Assembly: GCF_001888185.1 (NCBI RefSeq)
Contig: NZ_CP016364.1
Location: forward strand, 2,604,001 to 2,668,000
DNA from: Phaeobacter porticola
Lineage (GTDB): Bacteria > Pseudomonadota > Alphaproteobacteria > Rhodobacterales > Rhodobacteraceae
DNA: 64,000 nt
Reading direction: 5' to 3'
The translations under genes were made by a program, and so were the position numbers. This document shows positions 25,196 through 34,455 of this stretch, in pieces; positions within the stretch are counted from its first letter, which is position 1; each line of letters begins with the position of its first letter. The notes beneath the pieces are model-generated. The model searched no databases, was not told where the DNA came from, and worked only from the letters and a program-made list of their open reading frames with translations.

Positions 25196-27481
25196 TTATT
25201 TGTCCACCCGCACCGTAACCTGTACAGTGCCGCGCACCGCGTCGGGCCAGACCAGCTGCACCTGATCGCGACGGCTGCCAACCCGCAGTTTGGTGTGCGG
25301 CATGGCGTGGCGATCAGCACCGCCGCTGACCTCCACCGGGCCAATCGCGATGACGCTGTCGACCCCCCGCGCCTGCCCGCGGAACGGCAGCGCATCATCG
25401 GTGTCGACGGTCCAGGTCTTGGCCGTACTGCCCTGCACATGTTCAATCCTCAGCGGATTGGCGACGGCGGCTGAGACATTGTGATAGGTGTTGCCCTCGT
25501 AAAAGATGCTCTTGGAGCGGCTGAAATCGAGATCCGCAAAACTAGTGTCGACCCGTTCGGCCCGGTCGATCGAGCCATTGATGGAGCGGAATTTATTCCC
25601 CGACACCGTCATCCCATTGAGGAAATGGCCGCTGCCATAGGGTTTGACCACGATGTAGCTGAACCAGCGCGCCACATCACCAGAGAGGAACACATTGTCG
25701 GTGATCGACAGCGCGCTGAAGGAAAAGCCACTGCTGAAATCGGGCCGCGCATCGCGTTCATTGGTCCATTCGAAAAAGCAGTTGTCGATGTAATTGTCCG
25801 ACACGGTGGAGGCGCAATTGGTGCTGGTCAGGATCAGCCCGGCGGTGCGGCTGCCATCAGCGACGGTATCGCCCTGAAAGAAGTGGTTGCCGGTCACCGT
25901 CTGGTTTTGCCCGCCCAGAAGGGCGAAATGGCGGAACTTGGTCGCACGGTTGTTGCGCAGCTTGGCGTCATTGGCATTCACATTCAGCGCGATGGACTGG
26001 CGCGCGGAGACATTCAGCGGCTCCTCATCGGAGAGGAACTGGCAATTGTCCACCAGAATGCCCTGACAGCCCGACCCGATGGAGGTGAGGCCGCGATTGA
26101 GGGGACGCGAGATGAAACAGTGATCAAGGCTGAACACCGTGCCCGCAGGCGCAAGACGGATCCCGCTACAACGGCCCGCGCATTGGATATCCACCTCGGT
26201 CATGCCGAACTTGCTGAGCGCACTGAAACCACTGAAATCCAGCATGTATTTGAAGTCACGAAAGGTGAATTGCTGGGTGCCAACCGCATCATAAAGCGGC
26301 GCGGTCAGAGTCAGTTCCCGTGCGCCTACGTTTTTGGCCCGAACGTAGATCTCGCGCCCGACGCCGCTGCCTTCGACCAGCGCGCCAACGGGGATATTGG
26401 CGATATTGGCGACATTGGTCAGCTTGCGCGAGTCGCTGGTGCTATAGGTTGCCTGAGCAGTGATGGTATCGGTGTCCCAGGCGGCATTGGCGGCAGCCTC
26501 CAGCTGGCCGTTGCGGATCACCCGGCGGGTGGCATAGCTGGTTTTGTTGGGCACCGCCGCCTGCATATCGACCGACCCGCGCAGGGTCACCTTGCGCCCG
26601 CACAGATCAAGCGATTCATGGTCGGCGTTGTTCAGAAGCGCCTGAAACGCCTTCTTGAACCCCAGTTCCTCATCCCCGAAGGCGGCAGCATAGCTGGGGA
26701 AATCGAAATTGCGGGTCAGCAGCAGCATTCGGTTCGTAGGCATACGGACGGTGCCCTCAAACCGGACCTCGTGGTTCATGGAGACCGTGCTGGCAAGGAA
26801 GAACTCCCCTGCAGGAACCAGCACACGGCGGCCAGCGGCGGCGGCATCTGCGGCCTCAAACGCGGCAGTATTGTCGGTGCTGCCATCGCCGACGGCGCCA
26901 TAATCCGTCACATCCACCAGGCTGATCATGTCGCGCAGGAACACGCCAGTTACATCGCGCACCTCGATATCCTCGATCCGCACCACGCCGCCGTTTGCCC
27001 CGATCAGATCCAGCCCCACATGGGCAAAGCGCGCGGCGCGGCCCCAGGGCATATCGACGCCATTGCGGCTGCCGGTGCCGACAATGGCCGAGACCTCGAC
27101 CACCTCGCCGTAGGTGGAGAGGCTGGTGCCCGGCCCGGTTTCCACCACGCCGCCCAGATGGCCGCCGCCGGACTGCCCAGCCCAGGCCGCGATGCGCACG
27201 GTGGGCAGGGCACCGCTGACCGCCTTCACCTTTGCGGTGATCTGCAGATAGCATCCGGGCGTCAGCATGGTGCGCGTCATATTGCGCAGCTTCTGCACCG
27301 AGGTGTTTTTTTGCAGCTCCAGACAGCCGCCGAAATCGGCGTCCGCCGCGACAAAGGCCGCATTGGCCGCCCCCTGATAGGTGTCCGACCCCGGTGTGCC
27401 ATTGCCGCTGGACCAGTTGTTCAGCCCCTCAGCAAAGGCCGGGGGCATCAGCTCTACGCCGTCAGTGATCGCTATGTTCAT
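25196..27481 (-). CDS. Right-handed beta-helix protein, GH28-related
   Basis: A 761-residue protein with an N-terminal jelly-roll-like region (residues 1-180) followed by VDVTDYGAVGDGSTDNTAAFEAA, the usual opening of pectate-lyase-3 / phage tailspike-type beta-helices. Repeated strand units such as FSLDHCFISRPL, LVDNCQFLS and VSGNKFRSINGS follow. The residues of polygalacturonase catalysis are not evident, so activity is doubtful. There is no signal peptide. Such proteins occur in roseobacters as polysaccharide-binding or tailspike-like proteins, possibly exported by a type I route. It is transcribed alone. Confidence 0.75.
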   Translation of the reverse strand: MNIAITDGVELMPPAFAEGLNNWSSGNGTPGSDTYQGAANAAFVAADADFGGCLELQKNTSVQKLRNMTRTMLTPGCYLQITAKVKAVSGALPTVRIAAWAGQSGGGHLGGVVETGPGTSLSTYGEVVEVSAIVGTGSRNGVDMPWGRAARFAHVGLDLIGANGGVVRIEDIEVRDVTGVFLRDMISLVDVTDYGAVGDGSTDNTAAFEAADAAAAGRRVLVPAGEFFLASTVSMNHEVRFEGTVRMPTNRMLLLTRNFDFPSYAAAFGDEELGFKKAFQALLNNADHESLDLCGRKVTLRGSVDMQAAVPNKTSYATRRVIRNGQLEAAANAAWDTDTITAQATYSTSDSRKLTNVANIANIPVGALVEGSGVGREIYVRAKNVGARELTLTAPLYDAVGTQQFTFRDFKYMLDFSGFSALSKFGMTEVDIQCAGRCSGIRLAPAGTVFSLDHCFISRPLNRGLTSIGSGCQGILVDNCQFLSDEEPLNVSARQSIALNVNANDAKLRNNRATKFRHFALLGGQNQTVTGNHFFQGDTVADGSRTAGLILTSTNCASTVSDNYIDNCFFEWTNERDARPDFSSGFSFSALSITDNVFLSGDVARWFSYIVVKPYGSGHFLNGMTVSGNKFRSINGSIDRAERVDTSFADLDFSRSKSIFYEGNTYHNVSAAVANPLRIEHVQGSTAKTWTVDTDDALPFRGQARGVDSVIAIGPVEVSGGADRHAMPHTKLRVGSRRDQVQLVWPDAVRGTVQVTVRVDK

Positions 27482-27653
27482 CAGTCACCCTTTCCAAAAC
27501 CGCCGTTTCCGGCTGATCAGGCCGCAGCCCGGTTCAATCAGGGAAAGGGTTATACCGGGCGGGATTTAACGCGCTGTCAGAGGGGCGTTCGCCGGGTGTG
27601 CACCACCCGGCCTCTCAGAGCCGCCCGCCGGATAGTCGGGACAAGTGGTCAGG

Positions 27654-28067
27654 TCAGGCGGTGGGGGCCTCTGCGGTCAGCAGCTGGACGGCATTGATTT
27701 TCCAGCCCGCCCCGGTCTCAACCATCTGATAATCAAGGAGATGTACGCGCCCCTCTGGGTCGGTGATCATCACCCGCTGCCACAGGCCGCCCGCAACAGT
27801 GCGCAGGTCCAGATAGCGCACCTCATCCGGTTGCCAGACCATGGGGTAGCCGGACTGCACCATGGCCGCAAACCGCTCAGAGCTGCCAAACAGCCCTTGG
27901 ATCATCGGGGACGCATGGGCAAAGGCAGCCTCCGCATCGCCGCGCAGGAAGGCGGCGATCTGATCGTGGATCACCCCGGTAATGGCCGTATCCCGCCCCT
28001 CGGCAGAGGCGGAAACAGGCAGCGCCATCATGGCGACGCAGATACTCATCAACATAAACTTGCGCAT
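27654..28067 (-). CDS. DUF4864 family exported protein
   Basis: A 137-residue protein with a signal peptide (MRKFMLMSICVAMMALPVSASA) and an NTF2-like alpha-beta fold: helix DTAITGVIHDQIAAFLRGD, then FAHASPMIQGLFGSSERFAAMV, and strands ending GRVHLLDYQMVETGAGWKIN. This matches DUF4864, a small alphaproteobacterial periplasmic family of unknown role. The start ATG at 28067 follows AGGGAGAT. Leftward, single gene. Confidence 0.85.
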   Translation of the reverse strand: MRKFMLMSICVAMMALPVSASAEGRDTAITGVIHDQIAAFLRGDAEAAFAHASPMIQGLFGSSERFAAMVQSGYPMVWQPDEVRYLDLRTVAGGLWQRVMITDPEGRVHLLDYQMVETGAGWKINAVQLLTAEAPTA

Positions 28068-28155
28068 AAAAGATCTCCCTTGATGAGAGATCAGCTAGGC
28101 CGCCGCCTGCACCCGTCAATTCACGTGGAGCAAACGGAGCCTCCCCCGCAACGGA

Positions 28156-28183
28156 AAAGGGCACCCGTCGGGGCGCCCTTTTC
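28156..28183 (-). terminator. Terminator downstream of lysS
   Basis: AAAAGGGC ... GCCCTTTT with an inner CCC/GGG stem, read leftward, 29 bp after the lysS stop codon. The 3' run of T bases is short (TTTT). Confidence 0.75.
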
Positions 28184-28211
28184 ACATGTTTTCCTGTCGT
28201 GCAGCGGTCGG

Positions 28212-29855
28212 TCAGACCAGCTCACCTGCCAGCGCCTGATCAATCAGCTTGATGGTGTCCTCAACCCCATACAGGGCGATGAACCCGCCAAACCGCGGAC
28301 CTTGGGAGGCGCCCAGAAGCACCTCGTAGATCGCCGAGAACCAGGCCCGCAGCGGTTCAAACCCGTGGATCTTGCCGATGGCAAAGACGACGGATTGCAG
28401 GAATTCCTCATCCGTGAAATCCGCCTCGGGCAGCGGATCAGTGTTGCCTGCGATTTCGTTCTTCTTGGCAATGGCCGCGAGGGCCGCATCCGAAGATTTC
28501 AGCGCATCTGCCAGATCCTGAAGCGCCCCGCGCTCCTGATCGGTGGGCAGGCGATAGGTCTTCTCCGGTTTCACGAAGTCATTGAAATAGGCCACAGCAA
28601 AGCCTGCCGCCTGATCCATTGTCGGATTGCTTTCGGGCGTCGCAGCAGGGGCGTATTTATTGATGAACCCCCAGAGCGTTTCCTTGTCTTCTGCGTTGGA
28701 TACGCTGGCAATATTCAACAGCATCGCGAACGGCACCACCATATCCGACTGCGGCACGTCACCACCGTGGATGTGCCAGACCGGGTTATTGAGCTGTGCC
28801 TTCAGGTCCTGGCCATGATAGGCGCGCAGCTGCTGGTGGTATTCGTCCACCGCCTTGGGGATCACATCGAAATGCATCCGCTTGGCGGTTTTGGGCTTCT
28901 GGTACATGAAATAGGCCAGACTCTCGGTCGAGGCATAGGTCAGCCATTCGTCGATCGAGATGCCGTTGCCGGAGGTTTTCGAGATCTTCTGACCGTTGGC
29001 GTCCAGAAACAGCTCATAGGTGAAATGCTCCGGCGGGCGGTGGCCCAGCACCCGGCAGATGCCGTCATAGATCGGCGTATTGGTGGAATGGTCCTTGCCG
29101 TACATCTCAAAATCGACGCCCAGCGCGGCCCAGCGGGCGCCAAAATCCGGCTTCCACTGCAGCTTCACATTGCCGCCGGTCACCGGCAGGGTCCATTCGC
29201 GGCCGTCTTCGTCGTCAAAGGTGACGGTATAGGTCTCGGCGCAGACCTTCTTCATCGGCACGTACAGAACACGGCCGGTTTCCGGGTGGATCGGCAGGAA
29301 GATCGAATAGGTCTGGCGGCGTTCTTCGCGTAGGGACTTCAGCATGATCGCCATGACGTCGTCGTATTTGTCAACGGCGCGTTTCAGCACCTCGTCGAAC
29401 TGGCCGGATTGGTAGAACTCCTGGGCCGAGTAGAATTCATACTCAAAGCCAAAGGTATCGAGGAACCGGCGCAGCATGGCGTTGTTGTGGTGGCCAAAGC
29501 TTTCGTGCGTGCCAAAAGGATCGGGAACGCTGGTCAGCGGCTTTTGCAGATAGTCCTGCAGGCTTTCGGCGTTGGGGACATTGCCCGGCACCTTGCGCAT
29601 CCCGTCCAGATCGTCCGAGAAGCAGATCAGCTTCGTCGGGATGTCGGAAATCACCTCAAAGGCGGTCTTGATCATCGTGGTGCGGGCGACCTCGCCGAAG
29701 GTGCCGATATGCGGCAGACCCGAGGGGCCGTAGCCGGTTTCAAACAGAACATAGCCCTTCTCCGGCGCGCCCTTGGCATAACGTTTGAGAACCCGGCGGG
29801 CTTCTTCAAACGGCCAGGCTTTGCTCTTCAGAGCTTCTTCGCGCAGATCAGACAT
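28212..29855 (-). CDS. lysS: Lysyl-tRNA synthetase, class I
   Basis: A 547-residue class I LysRS, the archaeal-type enzyme found in alphaproteobacteria and spirochaetes. The HIGH-equivalent is [12 protein letters not shown] near residue 44, and the KMSKS-equivalent is KISKTSGNG near residue 294. The start chosen is the ATG at 29855, [14 protein letters not shown], preceded by the weak site AAAACA; the frame is open six residues further. Leftward, with a terminator after the stop. Confidence 0.95.
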   Translation of the reverse strand: MSDLREEALKSKAWPFEEARRVLKRYAKGAPEKGYVLFETGYGPSGLPHIGTFGEVARTTMIKTAFEVISDIPTKLICFSDDLDGMRKVPGNVPNAESLQDYLQKPLTSVPDPFGTHESFGHHNNAMLRRFLDTFGFEYEFYSAQEFYQSGQFDEVLKRAVDKYDDVMAIMLKSLREERRQTYSIFLPIHPETGRVLYVPMKKVCAETYTVTFDDEDGREWTLPVTGGNVKLQWKPDFGARWAALGVDFEMYGKDHSTNTPIYDGICRVLGHRPPEHFTYELFLDANGQKISKTSGNGISIDEWLTYASTESLAYFMYQKPKTAKRMHFDVIPKAVDEYHQQLRAYHGQDLKAQLNNPVWHIHGGDVPQSDMVVPFAMLLNIASVSNAEDKETLWGFINKYAPAATPESNPTMDQAAGFAVAYFNDFVKPEKTYRLPTDQERGALQDLADALKSSDAALAAIAKKNEIAGNTDPLPEADFTDEEFLQSVVFAIGKIHGFEPLRAWFSAIYEVLLGASQGPRFGGFIALYGVEDTIKLIDQALAGELV

Positions 29856-30148
29856 TGTTTTCTCCATCGGCAACCGGGCACTGCTCCGGTCGGGCTGCCT
29901 GCCGCCACGGGTGGTGCCGCTATGGGCGGCAATATTACGGGCGGCAAACCACTGCCGGGCACCCCATGCACCCGGTCGGCCTCACCTATGGCGGCAGGCG
30001 AAATGAGTCAAGAAACAGCAGCCCTGACACCCCTTCCGTGCCGGTGCCTGCGGCGGAATATGCACGATGACGTATTGTCCCGTTGATCGGGGTCGACACG
30101 ATGCCTATTCTTCTATGCAGAACACATGCCAATTTACTGGATTTCATA

Positions 30149-30571
30149 ATGAACACCCAAACCGCCCATCCCTTTACCCCGCAGGATTGCCTTGTTGCGC
30201 TGATGGTGGCGGTGTCGGCCTCGGATGAGAATATCCGCACCGCAGAACTGGTGAAGATCCAGTCGGCGGTGAACATGCTGCCCGTGTTTGCCGATTACGA
30301 TATTGACCGGGTCAATCGCACCTCGCAGACGGTGTTTGACCTGTTCGAACAAGAAGACGGGCTGGACGCGCTGTTTGGGCTGATCCGTGAGGATCTGCCG
30401 GAGCGCCTGTTTGAGACCGCTTATGCGCTGGCCTGCGATGTGGCTGCCGCCGATGGCAGCCTCGCGGAGTCTGAACTGCGGCTTTTGGAAGAGATCCGTT
30501 ACGAGCTGAACATCGACCGGCTGCACGCTGCCGCCATCGAACGCGGGGCTCGCGCCCGGCATATGGTCTGA
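30149..30571 (+). CDS. TerB-like tellurite-resistance domain protein
   Basis: A 140-residue all-helical protein. The start chosen is the ATG at 30149, MNTQTAHPFTPQDCLVALM. It has the paired acidic signatures of TerB: VSASDENIRTAELVKIQSAV and AAADGSLAESELRLLEEI. TerB domains bind metal at the membrane in tellurite and stress systems, but single-gene homologues like this one have no established role. It is divergent from lysS. Confidence 0.8.
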   Translation: MNTQTAHPFTPQDCLVALMVAVSASDENIRTAELVKIQSAVNMLPVFADYDIDRVNRTSQTVFDLFEQEDGLDALFGLIREDLPERLFETAYALACDVAAADGSLAESELRLLEEIRYELNIDRLHAAAIERGARARHMV

Positions 30572-30658
30572 CGCCAACGTTTCCAATGCTGTCTCAAGGA
30601 TGAATATCCGCCATATCTGATTGAGCGGCATTGGGACGATTCCATAGGTTGCCTTTGA

Positions 30659-30688
30659 AAGAGGGGTCTCTGTCTGAGGCCCCTCTTG
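30659..30688 (+). terminator. Terminator downstream of the TerB-like gene
   Basis: AGAGGGGTCTC ... GAGGCCCCTCT inverted repeat with a short loop, about 90 bp after the stop codon; only a weak T-tract follows. Confidence 0.55.
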
Positions 30689-30758
30689 CGTATCTACGGC
30701 ACATTTATCATAAAAGTTTCATTATTTCAGAAGCTTACGCATCACGACCACAACTCAC

Positions 30759-30799
30759 TTGACACAGGTCATTTTAGTTCGTTCCATTACCGAACTAAA
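30759..30799 (+). promoter_or_regulatory. Promoter with palindromic operator of the ROK operon
   Basis: TTGACA at 30759-30764 is a good -35 element. Overlapping the expected -10 region is a perfect inverted repeat TTTAGTTCG-N9-CGAACTAAA (30773-30799), just 13 bp before the start codon of the ROK regulator. It is probably its own operator. Confidence 0.6.
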
Positions 30800-30811
30800 G
30801 GAGTTGAATGC

Positions 30812-32023
30812 GTGATCGGATCAAAAAAACTCTCTCGCCAGTTCTCAAGAAGCGCGATCATGCAGGCAATCGTGGCTTCTGCGCCGATCTCGCGTGCCAG
30901 CCTCGCCAAAGAAGTCGGCCTGTCAAAGCAGACAGTTTCCGAAATTGTTTATGACCTTCAATCCGAAGGCTGGATCACCGAAACCGGTCGGACCTCGGGA
31001 CACGTCGGGCGCACGGCCACGACCTATCAACTTGTACCGGACGCGGCCTTCGTTTGCGGCGTTGATCTAGGGGGCACCAAGGTGCGGGCGGCGATCATTG
31101 ATCTGTCGTGTCGCGTGGTGTCCGAACTGACCGAAATGACCGATCCCCGCGGCGGCGCTGACGTCGCGCGCCAGATTGGGAATCTCTGCAAGCGTGCGGC
31201 CAAGGTCGCTAACATCGAATGGTCGCGGGTCATGTTTGCAGCCGTTGGTGTTCCCGGTGTGCCCGATCAAAACACCGGATCAGTCAAAATGGCCCCAAAC
31301 ATCAGCGCCATCGGAGAGATCGATTTTGTCGCCGAGCTAGAGAGCGAGCTTGGGTTCGAGGTTCAGGTTGAAAATGATGTAAACCTCGCCGCTATCGGAG
31401 AGCATTGGAGCGGTTGCGCCTCGGAGGTCGACAATATGGCCTTTATCTCGCTTGGGACAGGCATCGGTGCGGGCATAATTGTAAGGGGTCACATCGTCCA
31501 CGGTGCAACGGGGGCCGCGGGCGAACTGGGCTTCCTGCCCTTTGGCGCTGACCCATTCGATCCAGCATCGCTGCGAACCGGCGCCTTCGAGCGACAAGCC
31601 GGATCGTTCGGGATGATCAACCGGTATGCCGAGCTCTCGGGAACAAAAGTTGATGTTCGACAGCTTTTTGAACTGGCGCAGGTGGGCGACGCCAAGGCCG
31701 AAACCGTTCTTGACGAAACCGCCCGCCTGGTTGCCCGCCTGATCGCGACCGTTGGTGCAATGGTGGACCCGTCAATGGTTGTCATCGGCGGGTCAATCGG
31801 CCATCGCCCCGAGTTTCTTACACGCATTGAAGTCGCGCTTGCCGCCTGCTTTCCCAACCCGATTGCCATTCGTCAGTCGGAGCTTGGTGAACATGCGGCA
31901 CTTGTTGGGGGCGCAGCGGTCGGGCTTTCACACCTTCATCAATCCGTTTTTGCGGCTGGCCTAGGGGCCATCGCGTTCGATTTGCCGCAACTCTGCGCGC
32001 CCAATTGGGAGGGCGTGGCATGA
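30812..32023 (+). CDS. ROK family transcriptional regulator
   Basis: A 403-residue NagC/XylR-type repressor. The start chosen is the GTG at 30812 behind AAAGGAG; the frame upstream is open but uncoded. It has an N-terminal winged helix (PISRASLAKEVGLSKQTVSE) and a sugar-kinase-like ROK domain beginning FVCGVDLGGTKVRAAIIDLS, with a second GTGIGAGI phosphate motif and GAAGELGFLPFG. The cysteine zinc cluster of active ROK kinases is absent after GELGF. It leads a six-gene operon with 4-bp overlap to the next gene, and the palindrome upstream is likely its operator. The inducer is unknown. Confidence 0.88.
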   Translation: MIGSKKLSRQFSRSAIMQAIVASAPISRASLAKEVGLSKQTVSEIVYDLQSEGWITETGRTSGHVGRTATTYQLVPDAAFVCGVDLGGTKVRAAIIDLSCRVVSELTEMTDPRGGADVARQIGNLCKRAAKVANIEWSRVMFAAVGVPGVPDQNTGSVKMAPNISAIGEIDFVAELESELGFEVQVENDVNLAAIGEHWSGCASEVDNMAFISLGTGIGAGIIVRGHIVHGATGAAGELGFLPFGADPFDPASLRTGAFERQAGSFGMINRYAELSGTKVDVRQLFELAQVGDAKAETVLDETARLVARLIATVGAMVDPSMVVIGGSIGHRPEFLTRIEVALAACFPNPIAIRQSELGEHAALVGGAAVGLSHLHQSVFAAGLGAIAFDLPQLCAPNWEGVA

Positions 32024-33285
32024 TCATAGCGAATGAATGGGCAGAAAAACTGGATGCCGCACTGGACAAGGCAAAAGCCATTGCACTTTTGAAAGGCGCG
32101 GTTGCGCGCAATAGCATCACCGGCAACGAAGCTAATTTTACCGCGTTCCTAAATGATGAGATGCTTAAGCGGGGCTGTTCCCCACAAACGGAAGAGTTTT
32201 TACCGGGTCGGCCAAATATCTGGGGCGCACGGACCGGGACTGGCACTGGCAAGGGCAAACGCCTCCAATTCATTGGCCACACCGACACTGTTCACGTCGA
32301 GGGCTGGAGCGCGCATTGGGCGGGCACCTCTCGTGAGGACCCGTTTGGCGGTGCCATCGTTGACGATGCGATGTGGGGGCGAGGTGTCACCGATTTGAAA
32401 GGCGGTATCTGCGCAGCCTTGTCTGCGCTAGACCTGTTGGACACTGCTGGCATTTCTTTGACTGGCGATGTGGCATTTGCATTTGTTGGCGATGAGGAAA
32501 GCGGCGAGGATGGAAGCGGCGTCAGTGCCGGGATAGATCACTGGACGCGCAAGGTGCAAAGCGGTGAGATCGCCCGCCCGGACTTTGCAATCTATGTCGA
32601 ACCAACCAACCTGTCGGTCTATGCGGCGCAAATCGGGTTTTTCATCGCAGACGTGACCGTGTCCGGGCGGTCTGCCTATTTCGGGCGTCCTGACCTGGGA
32701 CTGGACGCGTTGAAAGCAACACATTCGATCCTTGCAAAAGTTTGGCAACATGCCGAAACCCGGCAATCGCTGACACCCCACCCTCTGACCGGGCAATCCT
32801 CTGTTCTGGTGACCGGCTTGCAGGGCGGCGGATACATCGCTGTGCCGGGCGAGTGCCGTTTCTCGGTCATTGGCTCGCTTCGGCCAGGTGATACAATCGA
32901 CCAAGCAGTTGCGGAGTTTGAAGCTGCGGTACGGGCCGCGCCAAATGAGGACGGCATCGAAATTGACATTCGCTATCCTGCCGGACGCGACCACCCCCGC
33001 GGCGGAACAGCCGCAGAAATTTCCACCACTCTGCCCGAAATTGATCTGCTGATCAGCACGATATCCAGCGCAAAACCCAAACTGGGGCACATCAGCGGTG
33101 CACCGTTCTGGTCAGAAAGTTCATTTCTGATCAACAAGCTGGGTGTGCCAACAGTCTATTGCGCGCCGGGCGATATCGCCTGCTGCCACACGCCGCAAGA
33201 GCATCTTTCACTTGAGGAATACTTCACCGCGATCCGCGCGTATGCCCGTTTCATGGTGGCCTATTGCGGAACGTCAGAAACCTGA
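32020..33285 (+). CDS. M20 family metallohydrolase
   Basis: A 421-residue M20 peptidase/deacylase. The start ATG at 32020 overlaps the ROK stop (ATGA). Metal and catalytic motifs are IGHTDTVHV, VTDLKGG and VGDEESGEDG, followed by the dimerisation domain. A distal metal histidine is in CCHTPQEHLS. It resembles acetylornithine deacetylase/succinyl-diaminopimelate desuccinylase relatives. In this operon it probably hydrolyses an N-acyl or peptide bond in the compound imported by the ABC transporter. The substrate is unknown. Confidence 0.85.
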   Translation: MIIANEWAEKLDAALDKAKAIALLKGAVARNSITGNEANFTAFLNDEMLKRGCSPQTEEFLPGRPNIWGARTGTGTGKGKRLQFIGHTDTVHVEGWSAHWAGTSREDPFGGAIVDDAMWGRGVTDLKGGICAALSALDLLDTAGISLTGDVAFAFVGDEESGEDGSGVSAGIDHWTRKVQSGEIARPDFAIYVEPTNLSVYAAQIGFFIADVTVSGRSAYFGRPDLGLDALKATHSILAKVWQHAETRQSLTPHPLTGQSSVLVTGLQGGGYIAVPGECRFSVIGSLRPGDTIDQAVAEFEAAVRAAPNEDGIEIDIRYPAGRDHPRGGTAAEISTTLPEIDLLISTISSAKPKLGHISGAPFWSESSFLINKLGVPTVYCAPGDIACCHTPQEHLSLEEYFTAIRAYARFMVAYCGTSET

Positions 33286-33306
33286 AGAACAACTGGGAGA
33301 GAAACA

Positions 33307-34359
33307 ATGAAACTAACCAAGTTACTTACCACCGGTGCTGCCGTTCTAGCGCTCTCATCCGTGGCAACATTTGCCCAGACCATCGGGCCGCAAGGTGAAA
33401 CAGCGACACCGACTTCGCAGGTTACGGTCTCAGACGCGCTTGCGGCCAGGCTTCAAGGCCAGGGGCATACCGCCGCACTGCTCTGGCACGATCAATCGGA
33501 TTTTGTGAATGCCGTGACGGCTGGCGCCACCGACGAATTTACCCGCCTTGGTATCGAAGTTGTGACAACAACATCTGCGGCATTTGACGCTGCCAAGCAA
33601 CGCAGTGACATTGAAACCGCGCTGGCGCGTTCGCCCGACATCATTCTGTCGCTCCCCTTGGATCCGGTAACCTCCGCAGCCGCATTTCAGGAAGCCCGCG
33701 CAGAAAATGTGGCGCTGGTCTTCCTGTCAAACTTGCCAGCGGGCTTCGAGCATCCCACCGATTATGCAGCAATTGTTACCGACGATCTGTTTCAGATGGG
33801 CAAGCAAGCCGCAGACGCCCTGGCCGCGGCGATTGATGACAAAGGCACGGTCGGCTGGATTTTCCATGACGCGCAATACTACGTTACCAATCAGCGCGAC
33901 AACGCCTTTAAGACCACGATCGAAACGAACTATCCGAATATTGAAATCGTGGCTGAGGCAGGCATCAGCGATCCCGCACGCGCCGAGGAAATCGCCAACG
34001 CCATGCTGCTGCGCAACCCTGACTTGTCAGGCATCTTTGTTACCTGGGCTGGCCCTGCCGAGGGCGTTCTTGCAGCCCTGCGCGCCAATGGAAACACCGA
34101 CACCAAGATCGTCACCCTTGACCTGAGCGAGCCGATTGCGCTCGACATGGTCAAGGGTGGCAACGTTGCCGCAATCGTGGCGGATGAAGCCTATGAGCTT
34201 GGCCGTGCCATGGCCGCTGCCGGCGCACGCCAGCTAGCCGGTGAGGAAACCCCACCGTTTGTTGTTGCCCCCGCCGTGACCGTGACCGCCAACAATGTTT
34301 CCGAAGGCTGGATGCAGTCTTTGAACATCAACGCGCCGACCAGCGTGACCGGGAACTAA
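33307..34359 (+). CDS. Ribose-type ABC transporter substrate-binding protein
   Basis: A 350-residue periplasmic binding protein of the RbsB family (PBP type I). The signal peptide is MKLTKLLTTGAAVLALSSVATFA, the first lobe contains ALLWHDQSDFVNAVTAGATDEF and the second VGWIFHDAQYYVTNQRDNAFK. The GGGAGAG site precedes the start. It belongs to the CUT2 class together with the permease and ATPase downstream. The ligand is not known; this family binds sugars, polyols or autoinducer-2, yet the neighbours suggest an amino-acid-like compound. Confidence 0.9.
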   Translation: MKLTKLLTTGAAVLALSSVATFAQTIGPQGETATPTSQVTVSDALAARLQGQGHTAALLWHDQSDFVNAVTAGATDEFTRLGIEVVTTTSAAFDAAKQRSDIETALARSPDIILSLPLDPVTSAAAFQEARAENVALVFLSNLPAGFEHPTDYAAIVTDDLFQMGKQAADALAAAIDDKGTVGWIFHDAQYYVTNQRDNAFKTTIETNYPNIEIVAEAGISDPARAEEIANAMLLRNPDLSGIFVTWAGPAEGVLAALRANGNTDTKIVTLDLSEPIALDMVKGGNVAAIVADEAYELGRAMAAAGARQLAGEETPPFVVAPAVTVTANNVSEGWMQSLNINAPTSVTGN

Positions 34360-34455
34360 AGCCCGCATCGGCGGGGCCGATCTCGTCCCGCCGGACGCTT
34401 AACATCCTTGGTCACTGCGGCCAGAAAGATACTTATCGCGCAACAGGAGGGCCGG

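Noticed and set aside
25481..27697. A 738-codon open frame on the + strand opposite the beta-helix gene, and similar long antisense frames at 984-2063, 27645-29333, 37718-39022 and 62055-63350
   Set aside because: They are shadows of high-GC genes on the other strand: the opposite frame has clear domains and catalytic motifs, whereas these read as low-complexity sequence rich in His, Arg and Gly, with no ribosome site.
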